NCBI RefSeq assembly: GCF_907164915.1
Contig: NW_025919557.1
Span: forward strand, 161,018 to 225,017
Direction: 5' to 3'
Length of the DNA stretch: 64,000 nucleotides
DNA from: Impatiens glandulifera
Lineage: Eukaryota > Streptophyta > Magnoliopsida > Ericales > Balsaminaceae
The position numbers and the translations under genes are program-made. Shown piece after piece: positions 35,690-46,903 of this stretch. Below the pieces are notes generated by a model. The model searched no databases. It worked only from the letters and a program-made list of their open reading frames with translations, and was not told the origin of the DNA. Positions within the stretch are counted from its first letter, which is position 1. Each line of letters opens with the position of its first letter.

Positions 35690-36199
35690 TAGGTAAATCG
35701 GTTCGGACAGACAAAACCGGTAGTTCCTCCTAAACTGTTGAACTTCAAATTTTCAAGGTATCTATGGAAGAACCGCCTGGTCTATCACACAGAGTAAACC
35801 GACTGGTTATTTAGTGCATGCACCAAATAACCGCTTCGGGACGAATAACTGATAACTAACCGGTTCGGAAATAGTTTATCTTAGATTATTTGAACTTCAA
35901 ACAAAAGTGGAATAATTATCCGCGTTTAAACTTATCTGTTCTGAAACATTTCCTTTTCAAAGTAAAATGGTCGCACCTAAAAAGACGTGAAGATCTGATA
36001 TCTTTCATGGTCCAGGTCTATGACCAACATCCTAGGCTTTAGACATGCTTATTTCATGCAAAACTCTTTACCCTATGGATAATAGATATTATCACCTGTG
36101 ATACCTGGATAATAGGCTTCTCTCTCCACTAGTATATAAGTTGAACAAACCTTAAACAAAACAATCACAAGCTGCATAACTCTCTCTCACTAAGACAAA
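35690..36199 (+). other. Spacer between pol and accessory gene c, with putative promoter
   Basis: Non-coding. CTAGTATATAAGTTGAAC near 36,130 looks like a TATA box, and a C/A- and T/C-rich leader (CATAACTCTCTCTCACTAAG) leads to the ATG at 36,200. Similar TATA-plus-leader arrangements precede the other accessory genes. Confidence 0.45.
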
Positions 36200-36955
36200 A
36201 TGTCTCAGTTCCCAAATATCCTTCAAGTGGATTTCAACTCTGCTCAAAGCACTGAGCACTATGAGGTCTTCAAGATGATCAAGTGACTTGAAGATACTGG
36301 CCTTCAACACTTTCTAGATGACAAACATGTCATCTATTCTGAGTCTGTCCTGGAGTTCTTTTATAACGCCAGGGTTTTTCGTGGAACTCCTCATTTTGAC
36401 ACTCACATACAGTCAAAGGTCGGAGGAATAGTCTTTGACTTTACCGAAAATGACTTTGCCAGATGCTTTAACCTACCAAAGCAGGGGCTAACCGACCTCA
36501 ACATACCGGCTGAACTAAAAGCCGAGATGTCCTTAGCCTTTGCCCGGTCAAGTCATCCAGTAGATGACCACGGTGCTAAATCACTATTGAAAGTTGAATA
36601 CCAGCTTCTCAATGATGTAGTCGGTCGAGGCATCCTAGGAAGGGATGTGTCCAACACATACTACACCGCTGCCTTCAACATGATGGAGGCTATAACTACT
36701 GGCACACCGGTCAATTGGTCGAGGGTACTGTTTGACGTCCTAGTCTGGATGATTAGTGTCCAATCAGTCGGCCTCATTCCTCAAATAAGCTGTCTGCTTC
36801 TAGAGCTTGGGGTTCCAACATGCCCAGGGGAAGGGCTGAACCAAGCCCAAGTACTTACCAAGGAAATAACCGACTCGTTCTATGAGCAGTTTGAGAAGGC
36901 ATGGAAGAGGAGGAACCGCCACTCCAACGGTCACACCACCTCAAGCGGATATTAG
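36200..36955 (+). pseudogene. Sirevirus accessory gene c (env-like/plant transposon protein type)
   Basis: A 251-codon frame from the ATG at 36,200 is interrupted only by TGA at 36,284-36,286 (codon 29). It holds NILQVDFNSAQSTEH, LEDTGLQHFLDD, SVLEFFYNARVF, FTENDFARCFNLPKQGLTD, MMEAITTGTPVNWSRVLF, IPQISCLLLELG and QVLTKEITDSFYEQF. The same blocks occur in the other five family members in the window. No signal peptide, membrane span or catalytic motif is evident. It lies 0.5 kb after pol in the position of Sirevirus env-like genes. It corresponds by order to gene a. Function is unknown. Confidence 0.75.
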
Positions 36956-37411
36956 GTCACTCCTTCCTACACCCGGTCATTTTACTGCACGCATCGGGTG
37001 TATCTTCGTTCAACATCCTTATGATCATTTCGGTTTTATCTATGTTCTTTTCGGTTTAGCCTAAGTTATCTTCGGTTTCTATCGGTTACTTTTCAGTGTG
37101 TTGTTGCTTGGGTTTTTAATGAAAAGTAACATTTAATTAATAACATAACCCCCAACTACATGAGTAATCAATACCCAACTAACTTGGTTACTTTTCAACC
37201 AAATCCCACCTCGAGCTCCGCAATTAGTCAAAAGTAACCCCTTCCCAATGCGTTTTGAAAACATAAATATTCTCTTCCTTAATGAGACAAAACTGACATT
37301 CAATGTTAATATTTTCCCTCCAAAACCGAATTTATATAAAGAGCTATCCTCTAATCAACTCAACACATCCTAAAACTCTCTTGAACTCTCTCTCTTAGCA
37401 AAGTTAGAATC
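36956..37411 (+). other. Spacer between genes c and d, with putative promoter
   Basis: Non-coding. A TTTATATAAAGAGC box at about 37,330 is followed by the leader ACTCTCTTGAACTCTCTCTC before the ATG of gene d. Confidence 0.45.
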
Positions 37412-38112
37412 ATGCCATGTCGAACTTTAGGAAACTTCTTGAGCATCGATTTCGAATCTTGTATGGAACATTGGGATCTGGAAACCACAGAACTTATGTT
37501 TGAATCTCTCATTGACACCGGTCTTAGAAAATTCTCGAAGAATCCGGTCCCATTCTTTTTGAGGATGTCAAGACGTTCTTCAGAAGCGCTTGCATCAGAG
37601 GTAACTATATCGTCTCCACGGTGAGAGACCATACCTTCTTGCTAGATGAAGCCGAATTTGCCCAAATGTTCAACTTGCCCACAGAAGGGTTTTCTGACTT
37701 TCCAACACGGGTGGGGAGTGCAGCAACCGATCACGCATTGTTCTTCTCTGGAACCGATGTTCCGGTGGAAAACCATGGGTTAAAAACCCGCCTTGCTCAC
37801 TACATCCAACTCCTTATTGAGATTGTAACCCGCTCAATCATTTGTCAATCCCCGAATCAGCGTTACTCCAAGAAAACATTCGACATGATGACCTATATTG
37901 TTAGTGATACGCCTATCAATTGGTCAACGGTCATTTTTCAGAATCTGAAAACCATGGTGCTAACCAAGAAATGTCTCGGTTATGCCCCTCACATCAGTAA
38001 GATCATTCTCAAATACTGCCCAGAATTTGGAACGTGCACACCGGCATCTCCCTCGAACAATCTTGACATGGATGGGGTGGAAGAAAAGCATTCTAGGGTG
38101 GTTATTACATAA
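37412..38112 (+). pseudogene. Sirevirus accessory gene d
   Basis: The ATG at 37,412 starts FLSIDFESCMEHWDLET and MFESLIDTGLRKF. A single-base loss near 37,532 shifts the frame; the next frame continues ILFEDVKTFFRSACIRGN, then IVSTVRDHTFLLDEAEFAQM and FNLPTEGFSDFP, DVPVENHGLKTRLAHYIQLL, MMTYIVSDTPINWSTVIF and GYAPHISKII, to TAA at 38,110. Apart from that one base it is open, about 233 codons. It is closest to gene b (shared MFESL...TGLRKFLEE...IV). No known catalytic motif is seen. Confidence 0.78.
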
Positions 38113-38787
38113 GTTGTATCTTTCCATCTTATGTATGTCTATTTTCACACCGATCTACCTTTCGGCTTGCATCCTGTAATGTTCCTTCAATATAATTTTA
38201 TTTTAGTCTAAATAACCGGGTCAACATAATAATCAGAACATCCATCTAAGTAACCGGTTAATATTGTCGAATAACCGCGCTCTTATCCGGTCTCAAGAAA
38301 AACCGCTTATACTCAAAAGATTGCAAAAATTCTGCTTATTCAAATAACCGGTTAAATATCGATAACCAAACTCTCCGGTTAAAATAAGAACACCGCAGCA
38401 TCAAACGGTTTCAAAGGGGGATTGCGTCATCAAAGTCAAAATCGAAAATTTTGGAGGAAAATTTCCCGCCCAAAAACTCCCGCTCAAACTTCCCGCCTCT
38501 TGGTTTACCGCCCATTGAATTGGCGCCTCTTTGATTACCGCCCTTTGATTCCACCGTTTGGATTACCGCCTTTTGACTTCCCGCCCACGGTTTGCCGCCT
38601 CTTTGGCTTGGAAGGAAAATTCCCGCCAAAAGTTGATGGGACGGTTGGGTTTCCAAACCGCGCCTCTAAAAAGGGTCATTGGCCATTTCATTTCACTCTT
38701 ACGCGAAACAACTTTCTCTCTCTAAGCTCTCAAACTCTCTCTCAGCGGTTATTCTCTTGATTTCTCAAACCCTTTCAATCATCTAAG
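38113..38787 (+). promoter_or_regulatory. Upstream region of gene e with E2F-like boxes
   Basis: This spacer is unusually C/G-rich in its second half. It contains ATTTCCCGCCC at 38,461, CTTCCCGCC at about 38,489 and 38,579, and ATTCCCGCCAAAA at about 38,620, matching the E2F consensus TTTCCCGCC. Degenerate TTACCGCCTTTTGA-like repeats lie between them. A pyrimidine-rich leader (CTCTCTCTAAGCTCTC) precedes the ATG at 38,788. Confidence 0.45.
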
Positions 38788-41415
38788 ATGGGTCGTGCCT
38801 CAGCTTTGTTCAAACACATCATTCAGGTGGACTTTGAGGAGATCCGCCAAAACGGTTCGGTTGCGGCAAAGGAAGTTACTGCCCGGATCACCGAAGCCGG
38901 ACTCGAACATTTCCTAGGCGGCCCCTTTGTTCTCTACAGAGAAGCGGTTGAAGAATTCTTCGAAACCGCAACTCTCTCTGGTGACAAGATAACCGCAACT
39001 GTTAGCGGTACTCAGTTCGATATAACCGAAGAATCGGTTGCGGAGATCCTATGTCTTCCAACTGATGGCCGCAATGCTTCGATGGAACTAGATCCAAAAA
39101 CATTCGAGGCGACTTGTCAGATTCTCTCAGCAACCGGGACGCCGGTAAAGGTATCCGGTAAAAAGTCCTCATTGCGACCGGAATACATACCGCTTTGTGA
39201 CATCTTCACAAAGTCGGTTCAAGCGAGAGGTGGAAACTACGACAACCTCACAAAGGCCAAAATTGAGATGCTTATCAGCTTACTAGAAGGTGTCCACGTT
39301 AACTGGGCGAAGGAGGTCTTCCACAACCTGAAAGACTTGGTGAAACCGGATTCCACCCGGTCATGGGGATACGCCATCCCTCTTGGAAAGATCATGCTAC
39401 ACAACAACGTCAACACCGGTCCGGGTGTTGTTCTCTCATCAAGTAGGATAATAAAATCTCGACAATTTCTGGAGAGGAAGCAGTCGGCCCCCGGTTCTAC
39501 AGGTGGCCGAAGGAAGAAATCTACCAAGACACCGGCTCCGGCAAAAGACAAGTCCGGAAGCAAGAAGGGTAAGGAACCGATAGTATTCTCGGAACCGCCC
39601 TCGCAAACAAGAGATGAGGAAGAATTGGCTTCCACGTCTGACCGAACCGGCTCACAGAAAACTGATGAAAATCCTTCCGATAGAGAAGGACCGAATGATG
39701 AAGAACATTCGGGTACAAGTCCTAACAATACCGGTGCGGCCGCAAGCCTTGAGAACACCGATGCCAGTGCAGACGGTCGTGAGGAGGAAGAGGCTACCCC
39801 TGACAACGACCAGAAGATGGCCGAAATCATAGTGCGTAGAATCTTGGAGGAAATCGAACTGCGAGTCCAAGCGGTTGCCGCAGTATACCGGGAATGGCAC
39901 GAGTACCGATGCGACAAATTTTTCAAACACATATTACCGGGCCTAACCGATGAACAAAGCTTCAGCAGGCTGAAGGAAATAGAAGAAACCGTTATAAGCC
40001 TCACAGACGCCAAAGATCCTAACGAAGCCATGGACCGACACGCAATCGTGAAACCGCGTGCTCGGCTACAAAAACTAACCGTCCGCATACAAAAGCTCAC
40101 AGAAAGGTACGTGGAGGGAACACCGAAGGCCAAGTGACAACTCCTGGTGCTGGACATGCTTGAAGTCAGGAAAGGAGAATTCCTTGACGAAATCGAGCAG
40201 ATTGACGCGGTGCACAGACAGTGAGAAATACTGCACTCTCCGCGTCCTGAGACCTATGACGGTCAGATTCGAGGTGCAACACCTCCTCTAGAGGATCCGG
40301 TAATAAACGAAACCAACGAAAGGACGGGGACTCCTTTCACCGGGCCACTTGAAACTGATCAACCTGGGGTTTCCGAACCGGGCGTCAAAGAAGAAAGGGT
40401 TAAGTCCTTTATTCAAGAGTTTGCCGACTCAACGGTTCAACCATGGATAAAGAAAGTCAAGAAAGCTGTGCGCCAAACACTCTTGTTCGCCGAAAAGACG
40501 AGGGATGATCTTGTAAAGGTAGAGGACCGGATCACAGACTTCGAAGCCGACTACCGGGACGACACGGTTTTGCACGACGATCATCTTCAGCGAAGCGATG
40601 ACTTGGAAGAAAAGACCTCAAGAATGGTGGATGACATGGATCGGTTTGAAAGGAAAACCGAGCATCAGATCACAAAGGTCGATGAAGACCTGGGGCGGTC
40701 AAGCACCGAAGCCGCTTCCACACTCAACAGAGTCATCATCCTCGAGGAGAAGAATGCAAGTCTTGAGGACCGAAATACTCAACTTGAAGCCGACCTCAAT
40801 GCGCTAACCGAACAGGTAAAAGAATTAATCAAGGCCAAGATTAATGCTGATACAGCGGTTGAGGAAGCAAACGCCCGAGCGGCTAAGGAAGTCCAAGATG
40901 CGCTAGACGAAGAAACGCGGAAAGAAAAGGAGACACCGCGTCTGACCGAAGAAGAAATAGCCGAGCGCGAACGACACCTAGCGGCTAAAAATCCGGCGAT
41001 TGCAAGGTCCATTGCAGCTCAAGCACGGGAGGATGCAGAGCGGTTAAATAATGAAAGACAAAGACTCGCTGAATTTGCAACCGCTCACAAGAAGAAGAAG
41101 ACAGTTTCCTCCTCTTCGGTTCCGGCAAAACGGAAAAGGAAAACATCATCAAAGAAGGCTCAGGTAGCCGGGCTGCTGGAAAGGATCATAGAAACGGTTA
41201 TTGACACTCAACCGAACCCAGCTATGCACACCGAGGATGAAGACGAAGAGCATCTCGAGTCGCGGTCTACAAGACAGCGAGTCTCCAATACCGTTCCAAT
41301 CAGCACGGGCGGTTAACCGCAAGCTGAAGGTTCATCTTCAAGACCGGATCAACCGGATGAGGAAGAACCAACCGATGATATGATGGACGGCTTCAGATTT
41401 TCCGAATCAGAATAG
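38788..41415 (+). pseudogene. Sirevirus accessory gene e, long form with coiled-coil tail
   Basis: One frame of 876 codons runs from the ATG at 38,788 to TAG at 41,413, broken only by TGA at 40,135, TGA at 40,222 and TAA near 41,314. The N-terminal ~230 residues are the family domain (FKHIIQVDFEEI, EAGLEHFLGG, AVEEFFETATL, EESVAEILCLP, VHVNWAKEVFHNL, LGKIMLHNN). A lysine-rich linker (KKSTKTPAPAKDKSGSKKGK), an acidic region and heptad-rich coiled coil (residues about 560-760) follow. A basic KKKKT...KRKRKTSSKK cluster, likely nuclear targeting, and an acidic tail close the protein. It corresponds to gene f of the older element. The first 449 codons remain intact. Function is unknown. Confidence 0.78.
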
Positions 41416-41510
41416 GGGCTCACTTTTCCTAATCTATGTTTATTTCGATGTCTATATAATATTTTCCCTTTTACGGTTAGTTCTATATATATATAAAGCT
41501 ATTTTTGAAA

Positions 41511-41741
41511 CCGGCCTATACTTGCATTTCTACATGATTTTGATAATTTTAAATAAAATAATCAAAAAGGGAGAAATTGATAAGATAAAAGATAATAATT
41601 TTCCAAATTTTTTCTCAAAATTTTTCGAAAAATTATCCCAAGTTAGTTTCAAAAATCCTGTCAAATAAAGAACCGGCCTACGTTTGCAATCTTACATGAT
41701 TTTGATAATTTTAAATAAAATAATCAAAAAGGGAGAAATTG
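41511..41741 (+). repeat. Duplicated polypurine-tract segment upstream of the 3' LTR
   Basis: A block ending in AAAAAGGGAGAAATTG occurs twice: 41,531-41,579 and 41,693-41,741 agree over 49 bp, and similarity extends upstream to ACCGGCCTA. The second AAAAAGGGAGAAAT (41,726-41,739) directly abuts the LTR and is the working plus-strand primer site. The first is followed by TGATAAGATAAAAG, which resembles an LTR start. Repeated polypurine tracts have been described as a Sirevirus trait. Confidence 0.85.
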
Positions 41742-43010
41742 TTAGATAAAATTAGACCGGTTCACAGAACTTAACATAAATAAACCTTCCATGCAGGAAC
41801 AAGGAACCGGACTGGACAAACAAATGAACCGGTTAAGAAGATTAACCGGTCAAGCTATTAAACCGACCAGGAACATTCGGAACATGACCGCACAAAGAAA
41901 GGATCGGCCAAAGCTAAAAACCGGAAACACCAGACAACCGATCAGCTAGAAGGCAAAGGAATAACCGAAGTTGTCCGGTTAAACCAATCTCACCGGAAGT
42001 CATCCGGTGAAAAGTCAAATGACCGACCAGCAAAAGAAGATACTCCGGGTATCTGTTGAGAATGATACCAAAGGAACAGACTGAACACTTCCATATTCAT
42101 AAAAGTCTGAGGAAAGTCTGCAGGCTGCAGAAGACAGTCCTACAGGATCTTTCCACTTCAGGATAAATCAGAAAGGCAATCTTCCAAGTACAGACAACTG
42201 TCTGACCGACAGTTACCACATTGAGTAAAAGACAAACCTAGCAGGCTTGTCTTACACACTGGAAGAACAGACTGCCAAGTCTGTAAAGTTGACCGCCAGG
42301 TCTGAACAGTTGACCGCCAGGTCTGTATCAATGAACCTCTGCTCAGCCAATCAAATTCAAGGAAGTGAAATATGACCGTTGGCATATTTCACCTATAAAA
42401 GGAGCAGTTGAAGAAGAGTAAATGCGGGACACAGTGGACAATTAATTTACAAGTGATAAGATTGTGTTCTATCTCTAGAAAAGCTTGAGTGATAAAGTTG
42501 AAGTGTGTATTTACAATTTCGGTGTAAATTGTACGGGTGTTATCGAGCAGGAAATAAGTCTCGATCGGATTGTATTTGTATTCCTTAGTGAATAGCCTTC
42601 TCGCGGTTTCGAGAAGAAGGGGTGACGTAGGAGTTTTATCTCTAAACATCCATAAAAATCTGTCTTGTTATTTACTTTCTGCTGGTTCTACATTCTAACT
42701 GACCTGTACTAACCTACCTACACCGCTCTAACCGACTCTACACTACCTAAACCGAATCACCAAGTTACAAAAGCCGACCCATCAATTTCTAAACCTGTCC
42801 TATTCAAAACTGGTTCTGCCTATCATATAAGTGTGCTGCTTCAACCTGAAACAAACCTCTTCCGCGCTGAACCTAGTTCAACGGTTTGTGACAGTTTGTG
42901 TGGTATTGAAACCCCGGTGTTAATCTCTAACCGGATTAATCACCATCCTTTGAATGAAACGCGCTAACCGGCCCAACCCCGGTCCTCCAACCGCGACCTA
43001 GATCCTAACA
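41740..43010 (+). repeat. 3' LTR of the Sirevirus
   Basis: TGTTAGATAAAATTAGACC to GATCCTAACA, 1,271 bp. It keeps the 93 bp lost from the 5' LTR. TATA box 42,394-42,400; perfect 7-bp hairpin at 42,597-42,616 before GGGTGACGTA. Confidence 0.93.
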
Positions 43011-43015
43011 AGTTG
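43011..43015. repeat. Sirevirus target-site duplication, right (AGTTG)
   Basis: Matches 29,410-29,414. Confidence 0.88.
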
Positions 43016-43480
43016 CATTTATATGCATTGAATGTTAATTAAATGATAATTTATTAAATGTGTTAAATCGGCATGCCTAAAAAATGGTTATTTAATGAAC
43101 TGCATTTACATACATGAACTGCATTTATTAAATGGTTATTTAATGAACTGCATTTACATACATGATTTAATATTAATCATTAAAACTCAAACAGTTAATT
43201 TTTACTTTTACCTTGGGAAAAGACCCATTTTCAAACAAGGCGCCAAATTTGCATATTTTGGGGGGAATGTGGGGTCACACATCAAAGGATAACGGTTCAT
43301 TATCCAATTTGGAAACAGATCCTTTAACCGGCATAACTTACTATATATTTGGAAGTAATGCACGATTTTAGATTCGGACTTTATTTTACAAACCCTAATA
43401 TACTTTGCTTTATCTTCTCTCTAGAAATCATACTACTCTTCTTCTTCGCTAAACCTAGAACTTCATCCTGGGAAGAGACA
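43016..43480 (+). other. Older element, spacer upstream of gene f
   Basis: Continues the sequence left of the young insertion. It contains a repeated AACTGCATTTACATACATGA motif (about 43,098-43,164) and a TATATATTTGG box near 43,342 ahead of gene f. No coding sequence is seen. Confidence 0.45.
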
Positions 43481-46475
43481 ATGCGTTGTTCAACCACTTT
43501 GTGCAAGTTGATTTTGAATGCATCAAGCATGAAGGATCGATCAAGATGCGGACGCTAATTGAATCCATTGAAAAATATGGACTACGACATTTTCTTGATA
43601 GACCGGCGATATACTATCAGGAGGTCGTTCGCGAGTTCTTCGACAAAAAAAAATAGTGGACGACGCTATCAAGGAAAAGGTCAAGGAGGTAGAGCTTACT
43701 ATTTCTGAGAGCTTATTCGCAGAAGTTCTAAAACATCCGACGAAAGACCGAGACTTCTCGAACGCACTATCTCGTACCTCAACCTCCCAGCTTTAGACTA
43801 TACTTACTGATACTTATTTACCGGTGCAGTTCAATAGAAAGAAGAAATCCCTAAAGTGCGTATACAAGGTTTTATGCGACATCACCTCTAAGGCGCTTCA
43901 GGCAAAAGGGGAAAATTTTGACAGCATCACTCGGTCAAAGTTCGACATGATGGGTGCTGTCGTGAGAGGTGACCGAATCATCTTGGGCGCATTCTCTTCG
44001 GCATTCTATGTGAAATGTTCACTCCTGAGTCTACCAGGAGTCTCGGCTATGCATTGCAGATTGGGAAGATCCTCATTAATCTGAACATTCCTACCGTTCC
44101 AGATACCCCACTTCCTCACTACAAAATCCTAAACTCCGCTAGTACAGGGAGATACTTTGTTAGTCGAGCAAGGCTAAAGGGTCCATGTCCGAAGTACCCG
44201 TCAAACGACCAACTGTTAAAGGAGCAGCTAGCAAAGAAATTGATGTCGGGTCTAGGCTTCCTAAACTGGTCGATCGAACAGAATCTCTTCAAAAACTTCG
44301 GGATGCTGTTGAATCTACCGCTAGCATTGGTAATCGGGTCGTGACTAAACGAAAGAAAACTGGTGGGACTTCCTCAGCACAAGAGATACACCAACCTGAG
44401 TTAAATATTCAAACTTCGCTTACTAATAATGTTACGACTACTGCTCAAAGAGACACTCTTATACTACCAATTGGGCTTGCGGTCTTAGAAGCTCAACTTG
44501 TGGTATCATATATTATACACCAAGTTTTTATTGAAATCGATCGGATGGCTGAAACCGACCAGTTAAATGTTGTTAATGAGACCGGTCGGATGGTTGAAAC
44601 CAAACAGATATATATTATTGATGAAGCAAGGAAGATGGCCGAAACCGATCACAATAATGCTGTCAAAACAGATCGGTCATCTCCACCTAAAACCGATCAG
44701 TCCAAAATTCCTGAAACCGGTCATCCAGAAATAACCACTATAGATCAAACAAAAGAAGGAAATTAGGAGATAATCCTGACTAAAACCGAGAATAATCCTA
44801 TCTTAAATGAGATGACGGTTGAATCGGTCATTCCAATTGTTGATGAAATACCGTATCCTCGCAAAGACAATGAAGAGGCTGAGAAAATTGTTACCCTCAT
44901 CATTAAGGAGGTTAAACAAAAAGCGAGTGAGATTATTGACGTATTCTATGTGTGGGCGAACGCAAGGCTGGAGGTGAGTTTCAACGAGGTTCTCCCTAAA
45001 GTTTCAGAAGAGAACAAGTGGTCATCTCTCCCGGATTTAGAAAAAGTGATATTCTCTTTAACAAAAACAACATTTGTACCCGAGGCATTGACAAGGAGTA
45101 ATCTGGTTGAAGCAAATGCCAGAAGGAGAGCGTTGTTGCCAATTATCGAGCAATGGGAAGTGGATCTCAATCTAAACGACGATACAACAAGAGTGGATAG
45201 AAATGTTTTTGAACTATTAAAGGTTGTTATGGAGGAACTTCTTTCCACTATCTCCAAGTTTGAAGGAATGCATGTCACTACTACAGGAAAACCGAAATCT
45301 GTACCGGTTGAAGAAGAGCACACTATCCAGGGTGAGACTCAAACCGTTGGAGTTATGAGGCCAACATTTGAGAAGGATCAATCATATAAACCCACATGGA
45401 CCCCACCAGAAGAACGAGAGTTATTTGATAAATATGATGTCCAAAGTCTGTGTGCTAAAGAAAACTCTTTATACCGCGGACTAGGCAAAAAGAGATATAA
45501 TGAGATAGCCGAACAACGTCGAATCGAATCAGAGGAAGAACATGGATCCAAGGATGAAGATGGGAAGGATGTTGCCAATTCCATCCCATCACTTACCGGA
45601 AATGAAACTGCCAAATCTTCATAGGGTAAGTCTTCTGATCACAACAAAACAAGAGATAACAATATTGAAAGACCGGCCTGCACGAAAATATCTCTTCATG
45701 TCAGTTCTCTTGGGTCACTTCCTTTACAATCCCTCGCTCTCGGCTCATCCCGACCCTCTTCTGAAGAACAACTAAGGGTAAACATTGAGCAGTTAATCCA
45801 AAAGGCTTTAGCCCCATGGCAAGCATCCATGGAAGCCCAAATAACCGAAGCACTCAGAGAGCGGGCATCTTCATCAAGGTCCCACAATCAAAAATTAGCA
45901 CAAGTATGGGACGAAGTAGGCAGGATACATCCTATTGTCTCTAAAACATTGTCTTTCGTTGAACTCATGTCATCACAGCTCCATGAACTGGTTAAGTCTC
46001 ATAGTGTTGACGATGCTGAAAAGTTGAGGGAGCATGAAGAGGCTGTCTGTTGAATTCAAGAAGAGGAAGATGAGAATGCTAAGGCTTATAAAAGGGCCAA
46101 TGAAGAAGCCGCACGAAAACTCCAGGATAAAATCAATAATGAAACGGCCGTGCAAGCACCGCCAAGAAGCCAAGAGCGGCTAAACGAAAAAGAACCAAAA
46201 AGTCTGTGGCAGCGGAAACTGAACAACCGGTAAATGCACAACTGGAGACTGAAAATCCGGAGACTGAAAAACCGGACGATGTTGAAGAAGAAGATGAAAT
46301 CCCGTTGATTCAAAGGAGAAGACGTGCCACATCTAAGCCTCGACTCGATGTTTTACCTCTAGAGGTTGTTTCACAAAGTGCGCGGTCAAACCAAAGATTA
46401 CGTCGAGTTGGTGGGAGCTCTGTTCACAATGATCATCCAAGTGAAAGAAATTTCGAAACTAACATTGATGGTTAA
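43481..46475 (+). pseudogene. Retroelement accessory gene f, long form, older element
   Basis: This is a decayed counterpart of gene e. After an early frameshift the family domain reads LFNHFVQVDFECIKHEGS, KYGLRHFLDRPAIYYQEVV and REFFD. Further blocks in other frames include VLCDITSKALQAKGENFDS, KFDMMGAVVRG, STRSLGYALQIGKILINLNI. The next open parts (44,185-44,766 and 44,812-45,624) give a basic linker (VVTKRKKTGG), repeats of RMAETD/KMAETD-type sequence and an acidic middle region. The tail (45,780-46,475) has coiled-coil sequence, RRRRATSKP and NQRLRRVGG before the final stop. Multiple frameshifts and stops show greater age than gene e. Confidence 0.72.
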
Positions 46476-46903
46476 TCGGCTCTGGGCTTCGTAAACAGAT
46501 GAATGGTAGAAGACCTCTCCCAACCGATCTCATAAATGAAAGGAGGGAGACACTAAATCTTAATCTTCAATCTAATTTTTTTACTTACTATGTCGCTACT
46601 TTCTGAGTTTTTGGAACTGAAACAATTTGATTTATGTTTTCATAACTCCTTCTATTATATCTATTAAACATAAGTTCATCAAAATTAATCTGTTTTTTAA
46701 AATACTGGTTTTGATAATATTAAGAGTTAAGACAAACAAAAAAGAAAAAATTGAAAGAAATATTTTTCATAAAAACAAACTGTCTTTGATAATTTATTCT
46801 AAAATATCAAAGAGGGAGAAATTGTTAAAAAGTAAAATAACTTAAGCGACCAATAATCACAAGGTTTTGAATATTTAACTTAAATAATCAAAAAGGCAGA
46901 AAT
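46476..46903 (+). other. 3' untranslated region with two polypurine tracts
   Basis: Polypurine tracts AAAGAGGGAGAAAT (46,809-46,822) and AAAAAGGCAGAAAT (46,890-46,903) occur about 81 bases apart. The second abuts the diverged LTR. The rest is AT-rich with no gene. Confidence 0.65.

Larger units (their letters stand above)
29415..43010 (+). mobile_element. Full-length Sirevirus-like Copia retrotransposon, 13.6 kb
   Basis: Two LTRs (29,415-30,592 and 41,740-43,010), a PBS, gag, pol, three accessory genes and polypurine tracts are bounded by a 5-bp AGTTG duplication. Integrase precedes reverse transcriptase, so it is Copia. The initiator-tRNA-type PBS, extra genes after pol and repeated polypurine tracts point to the Sirevirus lineage. 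Two stops in gag, frameshifts in pol and an altered integrase catalytic residue make it non-autonomous. LTRs differ by roughly fifteen changes in their first 370 bp plus one 93-bp indel, so insertion is not recent. It inserted into a related older element, between accessory genes b and f. Confidence 0.92.

Noticed and set aside
39237..40157. 306-codon minus-strand open frame opposite gene e
   Set aside because: It is the shadow of the sense gene; codon positions and family similarity support only the plus strand.
45378..45614. Minus-strand frames opposite gene f
   Set aside because: Shadows of the decayed plus-strand accessory gene.
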